A DNA stretch of 8,708 bases from Deltaproteobacteria bacterium (GCA_021786815.1 JAJYMR010000254.1:1-8708), one strand, 5' to 3'; counted from the first letter of the stretch, positions 1-6,662 are shown. The notes: generated from the letters alone by a model not told the origin. Translations and numbers: made by a program.

Positions 1-1
1 C

Positions 2-463
2 GCGGCGGGTATCGCGGAGGAGGAGCTTCCGCAGATTCGCCAGCGTCTTCGCGAGCTTCACGAAAAGGAGACTCTGTGGCGCGTGGTCAGGCCGGGAACA
101 TTCGAGGCGCTCGAACGGATGAAGTCCGCGGGGTTGAAGCTCGGAGTCGTTTCCAACGCTGACGGCAGGGTCGAGGCGGACGCGCGCCGCTTCGGGCTCG
201 CGCGATACTTCGACGTGATAATCGATTCCGAAGTGGTCGGTGTGTCGAAGCCGGACCCGCGCATTTTCCATATCGCGCTCGAGCGGCTTGAGGTCGCGCC
301 CGAGGAAACGCTTTACACGGGCGATATCTACTCGATCGACATGGTCGGTGCGCGAGCCGCCGGCATCGCGGGCAAGCTGATCGACTGCCTCGACCGTTAC
401 CATTGGGTCGAGCACGCACGGATTCGGCATATCGGCGAGCTTCATCGGTCCGGGAAGGACTGA
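2..463 (+). CDS. HAD-superfamily hydrolase, C-terminal part (5' end outside window)
   Basis: The reading frame is open from the first complete codon at base 2 to the stop at 461-463, giving 153 residues, so the gene enters from the left edge. Three of the four HAD motifs are visible. Motif II is V-V-S-N-A-D-G, with the conserved Ser about 50 residues into the fragment. Motif III is the Lys of S-K-P-D-P-R-I-F. Motif IV is G-D-I-Y-S-I-D-M-V-G-A-R-A-A-G, with Asp residues that bind Mg2+. Motif I (DxDxT/V, the nucleophile) and most of the cap must lie upstream. The pattern fits the HAD-IA phosphatase/phosphoglycolate phosphatase-like group, which hydrolyses small phosphorylated metabolites in the cytoplasm. 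The substrate cannot be told from this fragment. GTG at 83 is not the start, because homologous sequence continues in frame upstream of it. The next gene follows after 56 bases on the same strand, so co-transcription is possible. Confidence 0.88.
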   Translation, partial: AAGIAEEELPQIRQRLRELHEKETLWRVVRPGTFEALERMKSAGLKLGVVSNADGRVEADARRFGLARYFDVIIDSEVVGVSKPDPRIFHIALERLEVAPEETLYTGDIYSIDMVGARAAGIAGKLIDCLDRYHWVEHARIRHIGELHRSGKD

Positions 464-505
464 CACAGGCGATCCGGTCATTCACGATCATTTGCCCAGT
501 ATCGC

Positions 506-513
506 GGGAGGGG
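506..513 (+). promoter_or_regulatory. Ribosome binding site for the MBL-fold hydrolase
   Basis: A purine-rich GGGAGGGG lies just upstream of ATG 520. Its GGAG core (507-510) is nine bases from the start. It decides between this ATG and the longer in-frame reading that would begin at 403 inside the preceding HAD gene. Confidence 0.6.
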
Positions 514-519
514 CACACG

Positions 520-1803
520 ATGGGGGCGATCAGGGAACTTTCGGAAAAGCTTTTCAGCGGAGAACTCTCCGTGCGCGAGCATCATCCGCTCGCCTTTACC
601 GGCGAATCCGAAGAGGTTGCCGAGGACGTGATCTTCTACCGCTGGTTCGCCAATTTCACGGCGGTGAAGACGGCCGAGGGCCTGGTGCTGATCGACACCG
701 GAGCCTACTTCAACCAGGCGGCAACGCTGGAACTCGTGCGGCGCTACTCGCGCGAGCGGGTGAACACCGCAGTCTACACCCACGGCCACGTCGATCACGC
801 CTGTGGGATGCCCGCGTTCGTGGCCGAGGCGCAAGCCAACCGTACCGCACGTCCGCGCGTGGTCGGGCATCGCGCGGTCGGCCCGCGCTTCGACCGCTAC
901 AAGCGCACCGCGGGCTACAACAGCGTGGTCAACACGCGCCAGTTCAGCCGCCCCTCGATTTGGCCGACCGAGTACGTCTATCCCGACACCTACTTCGACC
1001 ATCAGCTCAACGTGGCCGCCGGCGACAGCAGGTTCGAATGCCATCACGCGCGCGGCGAGACCGACGACCATTGCTGGGTCTATTTGCCGCGGCAGAACGT
1101 GCTGTGCACGGGCGATCTGATCATCTGGGCGGTGCCCAACGTGGGGAATCCGCAGAAGGCGCAGCGTTATGCGCGCGAATGGGCCGAGGCGCTGCGCGCG
1201 ATGGCAAAAACCGGTGCGAACGTGCTCCTGCCCGGCCACGGATATCCGGTTTTTGGCGCGGTGCAGGTGCGCCAGGTGCTGAATGACACGGCCGAGTACC
1301 TGGAAACGCTCTACGCCCGGACGCTCGAAATGATGAACGCGGGTGCGTCGCTCGACGAGATAATCCACACGGTGAAACCGCCGGAGAAATTCGCCGACAA
1401 GCCGTATCTGCAGGCCGTTTACGACGAGCCCGAATTCATCGTGCGCAATATCTGGCGGCTGGAGGGCGGATGGTACGACGCGACGCCGTCGCATCTTAAG
1501 CCCGCGCCCGAAGCCGAGCAGGCGCGCGAGATAGCGGCGCTGGCGGGCGGCGTCGAACGGCTGGTTGCGCGGGCGATGGAGAAGCTCGAAGCGGGCGACC
1601 TGGCGCTCGCATGCCATCTTGCGGATTGGGCCGTGGCGGCAGCTCCGGAGGACAAGCGGGCGCACGAAGCGCGCGTGCGCATCTATCAGACGCGCGCTGA
1701 CCAGTCGTCGTCCACGATGAGCCACGGGATATTCCGCTCGGCGGCGCTCGAATCCGCGCAAAAAGCGGGAATCACGCCGCCCGACGACAAGCGCAGCATG
1801 TAG
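520..1803 (+). CDS. MBL-fold metallo-hydrolase with alkylsulfatase dimerisation region
   Basis: This is a 427-residue protein. Residues about 45-250 form a metallo-beta-lactamase domain: T-H-G-H-V-D-H at 87-93 (H88, H90, D92, H93), G-E-T-D-D at 179-183, C-T-G-D at 196-199 and P-G-H-G at 238-241. E180 sits where most MBL enzymes have a third zinc His. A Glu there is the hallmark of class III alkylsulfatases (SdsA1/BDS1 type). From about 255 to 415 the sequence resembles the alkylsulfatase dimerisation domain: E-Y-L...T-L-E-M-M-N-A-G, then G-G-W-Y-D-A-T-P-S-H-L at 316-326 and a helical G-D-L-A-L-A-C-H-L-A-D-W segment. Full alkylsulfatases are about 600-660 residues with a C-terminal SCP2-like domain, which is absent here. 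There is no signal peptide, so it is probably cytoplasmic. It may cleave a sulfate or other ester, but the substrate is unknown. ATG 520 is preferred because of the upstream GGGAGGGG. The gene ends nine bases before the convergent anmK stop. Confidence 0.85.
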   Translation: MGAIRELSEKLFSGELSVREHHPLAFTGESEEVAEDVIFYRWFANFTAVKTAEGLVLIDTGAYFNQAATLELVRRYSRERVNTAVYTHGHVDHACGMPAFVAEAQANRTARPRVVGHRAVGPRFDRYKRTAGYNSVVNTRQFSRPSIWPTEYVYPDTYFDHQLNVAAGDSRFECHHARGETDDHCWVYLPRQNVLCTGDLIIWAVPNVGNPQKAQRYAREWAEALRAMAKTGANVLLPGHGYPVFGAVQVRQVLNDTAEYLETLYARTLEMMNAGASLDEIIHTVKPPEKFADKPYLQAVYDEPEFIVRNIWRLEGGWYDATPSHLKPAPEAEQAREIAALAGGVERLVARAMEKLEAGDLALACHLADWAVAAAPEDKRAHEARVRIYQTRADQSSSTMSHGIFRSAALESAQKAGITPPDDKRSM

Positions 1804-1812
1804 GGATTTGCG

Positions 1813-3021
1813 TTATCTGCGCGGCCTGGGCGGAAGTGTCAGCTTGCCGAGAATCGCGGGCATGCGCGCTCCGGTCACGGCCGGGATATTTCCCTGCTTT
1901 CCGCGCAGCATCCGGTAGCCCAGGATCGCAAAAGCGAGCGCTTCGAGCGCGTCGCCGTCAACCCCGAGTGCGTCGGCGGTGAGCACGCGGATTTCGCGCG
2001 TCTCCCGCGCGAGCATCCGTATCAGCGCTGGGTTTCGCGCACCGCCGCCGGTTGCGATTAGCTGATCTACACGGCCGAGCGGCGCGATGAAGCGCCGCGT
2101 CGCGTCGGCGATCGAGCGCGCGGTAAGCGCCGTCATCGTCGCCATGAGATCGTCGCCGCCGACGCCCAGTTGAACTGCGCGGCGCTCGATTTCGGCGAGA
2201 TAGTGCGCGCCAAATTCCTCGCGCCCGGTCGATTTCGGCGGACGGCGGCGAAAGTACGGATTGCGCATCAGTTCGTTGAGCAGCTCCTGGCTGACCGCGC
2301 CGCGCGCCGCCATCGCACCGCCACGATCCATCTTCGCCCGCCCATCCGTAAGCTTTGCCGCAAGCGCGTCGATCAGCATCACGCCCGGCCCGGTGTCGAA
2401 CGCGATGAGCGACGGAGCGTCGAGGCGAGCGCCGGGAGCAAGGTAAGTCGCATTGCCGATTCCGCCGATATTCTGCACCACGCGGCCAAACTTGCGGTCG
2501 CCGAAGAGCCACAGATGAGCGAGCGGGGCGAGCGGCGCGGCTTCACCGCCGAGCGCCATGTCCATCGGACGGAAATCCGCGACCACCGGCACGCCGGTCA
2601 TCGCGGCGATAACCGTCGCCTCGCCTATCTGCATCGTGGAAGCGGTCTGGCCCCGTTGCGCCCGCCGTGGCGGCAGATGAAAAATCGTGTGCCCGTGCGA
2701 GCCGATGAATGCGACGCGCGAGAGCGAAACACGCCCGAGCCTCGCGACCGCGACCGCGGCCCGGCCGAAAATCCGCCCCAGCTCGAAATTGAGCGTCGAG
2801 AGCGCGCCCGCGTCCGCGGCGTGACCCGACGAGACTTCGAGCAGGCGCTCGCGAAAGGCTTTCGGATAACGGAAGGCTCGAAATGCGAGAACTGTGGCCG
2901 GCGGCTGCGCGCGCTCGTCGAATCGGACCAGCGCCGCGCTCACGCCGTCGTGCGAGGTGCCAGACATCAGGCCGACCGCGAGATGCGAGCGGCCGTCGAG
3001 CCTGAGCCTAATCGCGCTCAT
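1813..3021 (-). CDS. anmK: Anhydro-N-acetylmuramic acid kinase
   Basis: This 402-residue cytoplasmic sugar kinase (E. coli AnmK is about 370) phosphorylates and opens 1,6-anhydro-MurNAc to MurNAc-6-phosphate in peptidoglycan recycling. The family signatures appear in order. G-L-M-S-G-T-S-H-D-G-V at 17-27 is the phosphate loop, followed by G-S-H-G-H-T-I-F-H at 107-115, Q-I-G-E at 131-134, and V-V-A-D-F-R at 146-151 with A-L-G-G-E-A-A-P-L. Then come N-I-G-G-I-G-N-A at 184-191, F-D-T-G-P-G at 208-213 (D209 matches the catalytic Asp), P-P-K-S-T-G-R-E at 261-268 and A-T-G-G-G-A-R-N-P at 323-331. The C terminus has the usual G-N-I-P-A-V-T-G-A. The phosphate loop has His where E. coli has Leu (GTSLDG). 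The ATG overlaps the end of the upstream gene by 14 bases, and AAGGA (3033-3037) lies 11 bases before it, so the two genes are translationally close. It is the last gene of the minus-strand operon. Confidence 0.96.
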   Translation of the reverse strand: MSAIRLRLDGRSHLAVGLMSGTSHDGVSAALVRFDERAQPPATVLAFRAFRYPKAFRERLLEVSSGHAADAGALSTLNFELGRIFGRAAVAVARLGRVSLSRVAFIGSHGHTIFHLPPRRAQRGQTASTMQIGEATVIAAMTGVPVVADFRPMDMALGGEAAPLAPLAHLWLFGDRKFGRVVQNIGGIGNATYLAPGARLDAPSLIAFDTGPGVMLIDALAAKLTDGRAKMDRGGAMAARGAVSQELLNELMRNPYFRRRPPKSTGREEFGAHYLAEIERRAVQLGVGGDDLMATMTALTARSIADATRRFIAPLGRVDQLIATGGGARNPALIRMLARETREIRVLTADALGVDGDALEALAFAILGYRMLRGKQGNIPAVTGARMPAILGKLTLPPRPRR

Positions 3022-4231
3022 CGTCGGGTTCGTCCTTTTTGCGGCTCAGCTTGAAGATCTGAAACGACGACAGGATAAGACGCCATCCCGAGGGAAATTC
3101 GAGCGCATCCGCTTCCGGTCCTGGCTCGGCTTCGATGATGACCTTGTGGCCCTGATGCCATTGGACGAGCAGCATCTTGTGGCCAATCTGCCGGCCGGTG
3201 ACGCGATCGATCGCGAAGTCGCCGAAAAGCGTAACGGTGCGAAGCTCCGAGAAGGCCTCGCGGAGCCGATTCTGTTCGAGCGAGCCTGCGGCCTCGACTG
3301 CGGCCTTCGCAAGAAGCCCCGCAGCGTAAGCCTGAGCGGCCGGATAATCGCATCCGAGATGCGGAGCCGCCGCGCGCATGCGCGAGGCGAACTCGCGCGG
3401 CGTCGGACCAAGATCCGGTTCGATCTCGGCATGCTCTTCCCATTGGCTTGGGCCGACGATTCCCTCGGCATGCTCGCCGAGTTCCTCGCGGAAGCGTTCG
3501 ACGCCCGCGGCGACGCAGGCGAGCACGGGGATATTGAGGGTCGAGGACGCAACCGCGCGCATCACGGCGACATCGTGCGCATAATCGCCAGCGCTCACCA
3601 ACGCATTGACACGGTTTCGCGCGAGCGCGGGAAAAAGCTTTGCGGGGGTCGTGTCAGGATCGAATTCGCCGCGGTATTTCACACGGATTCTCACGCCGTG
3701 GCGCTTGGCGAAGCGCTCGGCCACGGCCCGCTCGACGCCGCCTGCGACTGCGGCGGCAAACGGACCCGGCGAGGTGACAATCGCGAGCCTTTTTCGCCAG
3801 AGCTTGAGCCCCGCGAGCAGTTTGACGAAGCCGACCAGGTAGTCGCTCGCCGGGCTCAGCACCCCGACCAGCATCCGGTAGCGGTTTTCGTAAAGATCGT
3901 CGGCCGCGCCGCCGTGATTGACCATCACCATCCCGGCTTCTTCGGCGATCGGCGCCGCTGTGCGCGCAAGCGTGCTCGAATACGGACCCAGCAGGAGATC
4001 GGCGCGCTCGCCGAAGCATAGCGAGCGGTAGATAGCGCCGCATCGCTCCGCGTCGCTCGCGTCATCGCGACAATCGAGCGCGAGCTGATAGCGCGTGCCG
4101 GCGACGTTCGCGCCGCCCTCGCGATTGAGGTCGGAGACAAGGAGCCGGAGCGCCGCTTCTGCTTGCCGGCCCATCGGTTCGAATTTGCCGCTCAGCGAGA
4201 GCGACAGGCCGATTCTTAGCGTTGGAGCCAC
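3008..4231 (-). CDS. Periplasmic-binding-protein-fold ligand-binding protein (Leu/Ile/Val/amide type), no signal peptide
   Basis: The 407-residue protein resembles type I substrate-binding proteins of branched-chain amino acid/amide ABC transporters. It opens directly with the first core strand, R-I-G-L-S-L-S-L-S-G-K-F-E at 6-18. It continues with an N-R-E-G-G segment (37-40), L-L-L-G-P-Y-S-S-T at 79-87, the second-lobe strand L-A-I-V-T-S (149-154), and near the C terminus T-L-F-G-D-F-A-I-D at 334-342 followed by L-L-V-Q-W-H-Q-G-H-K-V-I-I (354-366). The chain ends in a charged tail. Transport-associated members normally carry an N-terminal signal or lipobox. Here the frame is closed by the maoC stop only 15 codons upstream and those codons encode no hydrophobic segment, so none exists. 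The start is GTG 4231 with no convincing ribosome site. No permease or ATPase genes are nearby. It may be a cytoplasmic sensor, as AmiC is for amides, or may borrow another export route. The ligand is unknown. Confidence 0.85.
   Translation of the reverse strand: MAPTLRIGLSLSLSGKFEPMGRQAEAALRLLVSDLNREGGANVAGTRYQLALDCRDDASDAERCGAIYRSLCFGERADLLLGPYSSTLARTAAPIAEEAGMVMVNHGGAADDLYENRYRMLVGVLSPASDYLVGFVKLLAGLKLWRKRLAIVTSPGPFAAAVAGGVERAVAERFAKRHGVRIRVKYRGEFDPDTTPAKLFPALARNRVNALVSAGDYAHDVAVMRAVASSTLNIPVLACVAAGVERFREELGEHAEGIVGPSQWEEHAEIEPDLGPTPREFASRMRAAAPHLGCDYPAAQAYAAGLLAKAAVEAAGSLEQNRLREAFSELRTVTLFGDFAIDRVTGRQIGHKMLLVQWHQGHKVIIEAEPGPEADALEFPSGWRLILSSFQIFKLSRKKDEPDDERD
3033..3037 (-). promoter_or_regulatory. 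Ribosome binding site for anmK
   Basis: On the minus strand AAGGA lies 11 bases upstream of the anmK ATG, inside the last codons of the binding-protein gene. Together with the 14-base gene overlap it supports ATG 3021 as the start. Confidence 0.45.
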
Positions 4232-4276
4232 TTCATGTCTGCGGTCGGGACGCCGAAGCGGCGTGAGCGCGCCGGC

Positions 4277-5125
4277 TCACGCTTCGACTTCGGCGATTCC
4301 GCCGCGAATAACCGCCTGGCCGTCGGGATTGTAAGTTTCGTAGGCGTAAACCCTGCGACCGGGTTTTTCTCCGTCGGGCCAGACGCTGGTCGTGATCGTT
4401 TGTCCCGGAAAGACCGGACGCGTGAACCTGACGCGCAGACGCTTCAACCTGAGCGGGTCGCCGGCGCAGAGCTTGTCGATCATCACCTTCGACGTGAACG
4501 CCATCGTGCAGAGCCCGTGGACGATTATGCCCGGCAGTCCCGCCATCCTGGCGAAGCTCTCGTCAACGTGAATCGGATTGATATCGCCGGACGCGTCCCG
4601 ATAGCGATAGGTCTGATCCTTGTCGATTGTCTGCGCAACGGTGAACAGCGGCTCGCCGCGCTCGGGCTCGGGCTCGCGCTTCTCGAGCGCTCCGCGTCTT
4701 CCGCCGCTGCGGATGAATACGTTGAAGAGCGTTCGCTGGACGTGTTCTCCTCGATGGTTGTGCGCGTTCAGCTCCACCACCATCGTTTCGCCCGTCGCCT
4801 TGGTTTCGATAGAGGCGATCCGCGCCGCCGAAGTGATTTTGTCGCCCGGCCGGATGGCGCCGAGGAATTCCATGTCCTGCTCGCCGTGGAGCAGGCGCAT
4901 GAGATCGACGCTCAGTTCCGGATCGCCCATCGCGGCCATCACGGACGGCCACGTCACGACCACCGCGTACATCGGCGGCGCAACGATTCCGCCCGGCCGG
5001 TTCGCGTCGAAGAAGGCGGGATTGTCGTCGTTGTAGGCGCGCGCATAGTTCTGCATCGCCTCGAGCGTGGCGTCGGTCACGATCGGTGGATACTGCTTGC
5101 CGATACAGGCCTTGTTGAGTGGCAT
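4277..5125 (-). CDS. MaoC-like (R)-specific enoyl-CoA hydratase, two hotdog domains
   Basis: This 282-residue protein has two hotdog halves. The N-terminal half (about 1-140) resembles the MaoC N-terminal/FAS1-DH type, with F-F-D-A-N-R-P-G-G-I-V-A-P-P-M-Y at 38-53 and E-F-L-G-A-I-R-P-G-D at 86-95. The C-terminal half (about 160-282) carries the hydratase motif Y-R-Y-R-D-A-S-G-D-I-N-P-I-H-V-D at 173-188, with catalytic Asp181 and His186 expected from the family, and then G-L-P-G-I-I-V-H-G-L at 196-205. Such proteins hydrate trans-2-enoyl-CoA, or dehydrate (R)-3-hydroxyacyl-CoA, in fatty acid or related acyl-CoA metabolism in the cytoplasm. The N-terminal half lacks the catalytic Asp/His pair and probably shapes the acyl pocket. 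The acyl substrate is unknown. ATG 5125 has GGAG (5132-5135) six bases upstream. It lies 58 bases after nagA and 45 bases before the binding-protein gene, so it probably belongs to the same transcript. Confidence 0.9.
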   Translation of the reverse strand: MPLNKACIGKQYPPIVTDATLEAMQNYARAYNDDNPAFFDANRPGGIVAPPMYAVVVTWPSVMAAMGDPELSVDLMRLLHGEQDMEFLGAIRPGDKITSAARIASIETKATGETMVVELNAHNHRGEHVQRTLFNVFIRSGGRRGALEKREPEPERGEPLFTVAQTIDKDQTYRYRDASGDINPIHVDESFARMAGLPGIIVHGLCTMAFTSKVMIDKLCAGDPLRLKRLRVRFTRPVFPGQTITTSVWPDGEKPGRRVYAYETYNPDGQAVIRGGIAEVEA

Positions 5126-5131
5126 TCCGTT

Positions 5132-5135
5132 CTCC
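5132..5135 (-). promoter_or_regulatory. Ribosome binding site for the MaoC-like gene
   Basis: GGAG on the minus strand sits six bases before ATG 5125, at good Shine-Dalgarno spacing. It lies in the 58-base gap after nagA, where no clear terminator hairpin was seen. Confidence 0.6.
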
Positions 5136-5183
5136 GTTGCAGTTGCGGATGAAATCCCGGCTTATGGACCGGTGCGGAGCCTC

Positions 5184-6302
5184 TCAGCCTGCCTCTCGCC
5201 CCGCGACGAAAACATTTTTCAAATCTAATCCCGGACTGAGCACGAGCAAATCGGCGCGCGCGCCGGGCTCGATCCTGCCACGATCGGCAAGTGAAAGCAT
5301 CGCCGCGGGATTGCCCGCCGCCATCATCGCCGCCTCGCCGGCCGTAACTCCCGCCTTCTCGACCATCACGCGCACTCCGTCGAGCATCGAGATGACGCTT
5401 CCCGCAAGGGTTCCGTCCTCGAGCCGCGCCGCGCCGCCTTCGACCCGGATACGCACGCCGACAAGGCTTGTTGAAGCTTCAGGCGCTCCGGCGAGCCCGA
5501 TTTTGTCGGTCGTCAGGATCATTCCTGCAGCACCGCGAAGCCGATAAACCAGCCGCAGCATCGCGGGATGGACGTGCACGGCGTCGGGGATCACTGCCGG
5601 CATCGCGGCCCGCGCGAGAAGCGCTGCGGCGATCACGCCGGGGTCGCGATGACTCATCGGGCGCATCGCGTTGAACAGATGCGTGAACATCGTGGCTCCG
5701 GCCGCGATACCCGCTTCGGCCTGCTCGAACGTCGCATCGGTATGCCCAAGCGAGACGACCACGCCCCGGGCGCGAAGACGCGAAATCGCTTTGAGCGCCG
5801 AGGGCAATTCGGGCGCAAGCGTGAGCAGGCGAAGGCGGTCGAGCGCGAGAATCCGCTCCAGCGCTTCGCCCGCAGGCTCCAGGTTGAGCTTCGGATGCGC
5901 ACCGAGTCGGCGCGACGAGATGAACGGCCCCTCGAGATGCATCCCGAGGATCGATGCGCCCGAGTCGGCGCGGTCGTCGTGCTCCTGCGCGGTTGCGGCT
6001 TCGTCGACGCTGCGATGAACTCGCTCGATAGATTCGAGCGGCGAGGTTATCGCGGTCGGAAGCCATCCGGTCGTGCCCTCGGCCGCAAGCCTTTTGGAAA
6101 TGCTAAGAAGGCCGTCCGCCGACGCGCTCATCACGTCAACGCCGTGCGAACCGTTTACCTGCAGATCAAGCAGTCCGGGCAGGATATAGTCGTGGCCGGC
6201 GCGATCGGAAGGCTCAATCGAGACGACGCGCCCGTCGAAGCTTACGAAGCCCCGGAGCAGAGAGCCGTCGGGCCGCGCAATTCTTCCGCCAAGCCTGTTC
6301 AT
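5184..6302 (-). CDS. nagA: N-acetylglucosamine-6-phosphate deacetylase
   Basis: NagA removes acetate from GlcNAc-6-phosphate to give GlcN-6-P, the entry point from amino-sugar and cell-wall recycling into central metabolism. It is an amidohydrolase-fold TIM-barrel enzyme of the cytoplasm. From the ATG used here (372 residues), the motifs are P-G-L-L-D-L-Q-V-N-G at 42-51 (the family's usual variant, with Gln in place of the first His), H-L-E-G-P-F-I-S at 122-129 with metal ligand E124, S-L-G-H-T-D-A at 184-190 (H187), T-H-L-F-N-A-M at 207-213 (H208), and T-T-D-K-I at 264-268 with catalytic Asp266. A final L-A-G-S-V precedes the C-terminal return to the beta-sandwich. An in-frame GTG at 6317 would add five residues. 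Neither start has a strong ribosome site, so ATG 6302 is a preference, not a proof. It follows the 85-residue gene by about 22 bases and shares its operon with anmK. Confidence 0.95.
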   Translation of the reverse strand: MNRLGGRIARPDGSLLRGFVSFDGRVVSIEPSDRAGHDYILPGLLDLQVNGSHGVDVMSASADGLLSISKRLAAEGTTGWLPTAITSPLESIERVHRSVDEAATAQEHDDRADSGASILGMHLEGPFISSRRLGAHPKLNLEPAGEALERILALDRLRLLTLAPELPSALKAISRLRARGVVVSLGHTDATFEQAEAGIAAGATMFTHLFNAMRPMSHRDPGVIAAALLARAAMPAVIPDAVHVHPAMLRLVYRLRGAAGMILTTDKIGLAGAPEASTSLVGVRIRVEGGAARLEDGTLAGSVISMLDGVRVMVEKAGVTAGEAAMMAAGNPAAMLSLADRGRIEPGARADLLVLSPGLDLKNVFVAGREAG

Positions 6303-6324
6303 CGGCCCGGACGCCACAGTGGGG

Positions 6325-6582
6325 TCAGTTGGCGTGGTAGCGTTCGGCGAGCAGGCGCGAGAACCGGGGCATATAGATCAGATCGAACGTCTCTTCCTTG
6401 CCGGGGAACATCGCAACCGCAGCCGACTTAAGCGCAAGCACGTGATTCCATGCCTCATCGAGGGTCAGCGAGTCGTCCTGGGCGATGGTCGCGAAGGTCA
6501 GGTCGACCAGAAAGCGAAGCCGCCGCAGCATCCGGTTTTCCTGCTTTATTTTTTCCGCGCGTTCATGCTCATCCATGACCAC
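6325..6582 (-). CDS. Small protein of unknown function, first gene of the nagA operon
   Basis: The product is 85 residues from GTG 6582, or 83 from the in-frame ATG at 6576. I do not recognise a named family. The N-terminal third is strongly charged and probably helical (D-E-H-E-R-A-E-K-I-K-Q-E-N-R-M-L-R-R-L). A more hydrophobic helix follows (F-L-V-D-L-T-F-A-T-I-A). The end has a distinctive segment F-P-G-K-E-E-T-F-D-L-I-Y-M-P-R-F-S-R-L-L. There is no signal peptide, membrane span or metal motif, so it is probably a small helical cytoplasmic protein. GGGAG (6588-6592) is five bases before the GTG and 11 before the ATG, which leaves the start unresolved. The spacing of 22 bases or less to nagA and the promoter-like region just upstream argue that this is a real gene leading the operon. 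It could be an adaptor or regulator, but nothing in the sequence proves that. Confidence 0.75.
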   Translation of the reverse strand: MVMDEHERAEKIKQENRMLRRLRFLVDLTFATIAQDDSLTLDEAWNHVLALKSAAVAMFPGKEETFDLIYMPRFSRLLAERYHAN

Positions 6583-6662
6583 AATATCTCCCGGCTCGTC
6601 GTATCACTCGAAGGGGCATCGTTAAGTATACATTACCAGCCCATCGGCGGTGTACCCGTGCC
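6583..6662. promoter_or_regulatory. Divergent intergenic region with AT-rich promoter-like island
   Basis: These 80 bases separate the minus-strand operon from the plus-strand membrane-protein gene. An AT-rich island at about 6621-6635 (gttaagtatacatta) stands out in GC-rich surroundings. On the minus strand it gives TATACT (6630-6625), a good -10 hexamer, which would place transcription start about 36 bases before GTG 6582. On the plus strand the overlapping TATACA (6627-6632) could serve the membrane protein. No convincing -35 element (TTGACA-like) was seen at 16-18 bases on either side. The central GTATAC is itself palindromic, with TAA/TTA on its flanks. The promoter call is inference from position and composition. 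Confidence 0.42.

Noticed and set aside
478..1761. A 427-codon open frame on the minus strand across the MBL-fold gene
   Set aside because: It is antisense to a gene with clear catalytic motifs, and its translation is Arg/His-rich and low in family-like sequence. Long antisense frames are expected in GC-rich coding DNA.
1791..1822. Possible terminator hairpin between the MBL-fold gene and anmK (GCGCAG ... CTGCGC)
   Set aside because: The stem is only six base pairs with a 20-base loop and no T tract on either side, so it is not distinguishable from chance in GC-rich DNA.
2170..4021. Plus-strand open frames (294 and 375 codons) across anmK and the binding-protein gene
   Set aside because: They run antisense to well-supported genes, their translations are Arg-rich without motifs, and they cross gene boundaries.
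4229..4236. ATG at 4236 on the minus strand as an alternative start for the binding protein
   Set aside because: It is in a different frame and hits a stop after six codons. GTG 4231 is the only start compatible with the conserved first strand.
4235..5152. A 305-codon plus-strand frame across the MaoC-like gene
   Set aside because: It mirrors the real minus-strand hydratase with intact catalytic motifs. Composition is biased and no domain is recognisable.
5568..6431. A 287-codon plus-strand frame across nagA and the small gene
   Set aside because: It is antisense to nagA, which has all its family motifs; the translation is Arg-rich and featureless.
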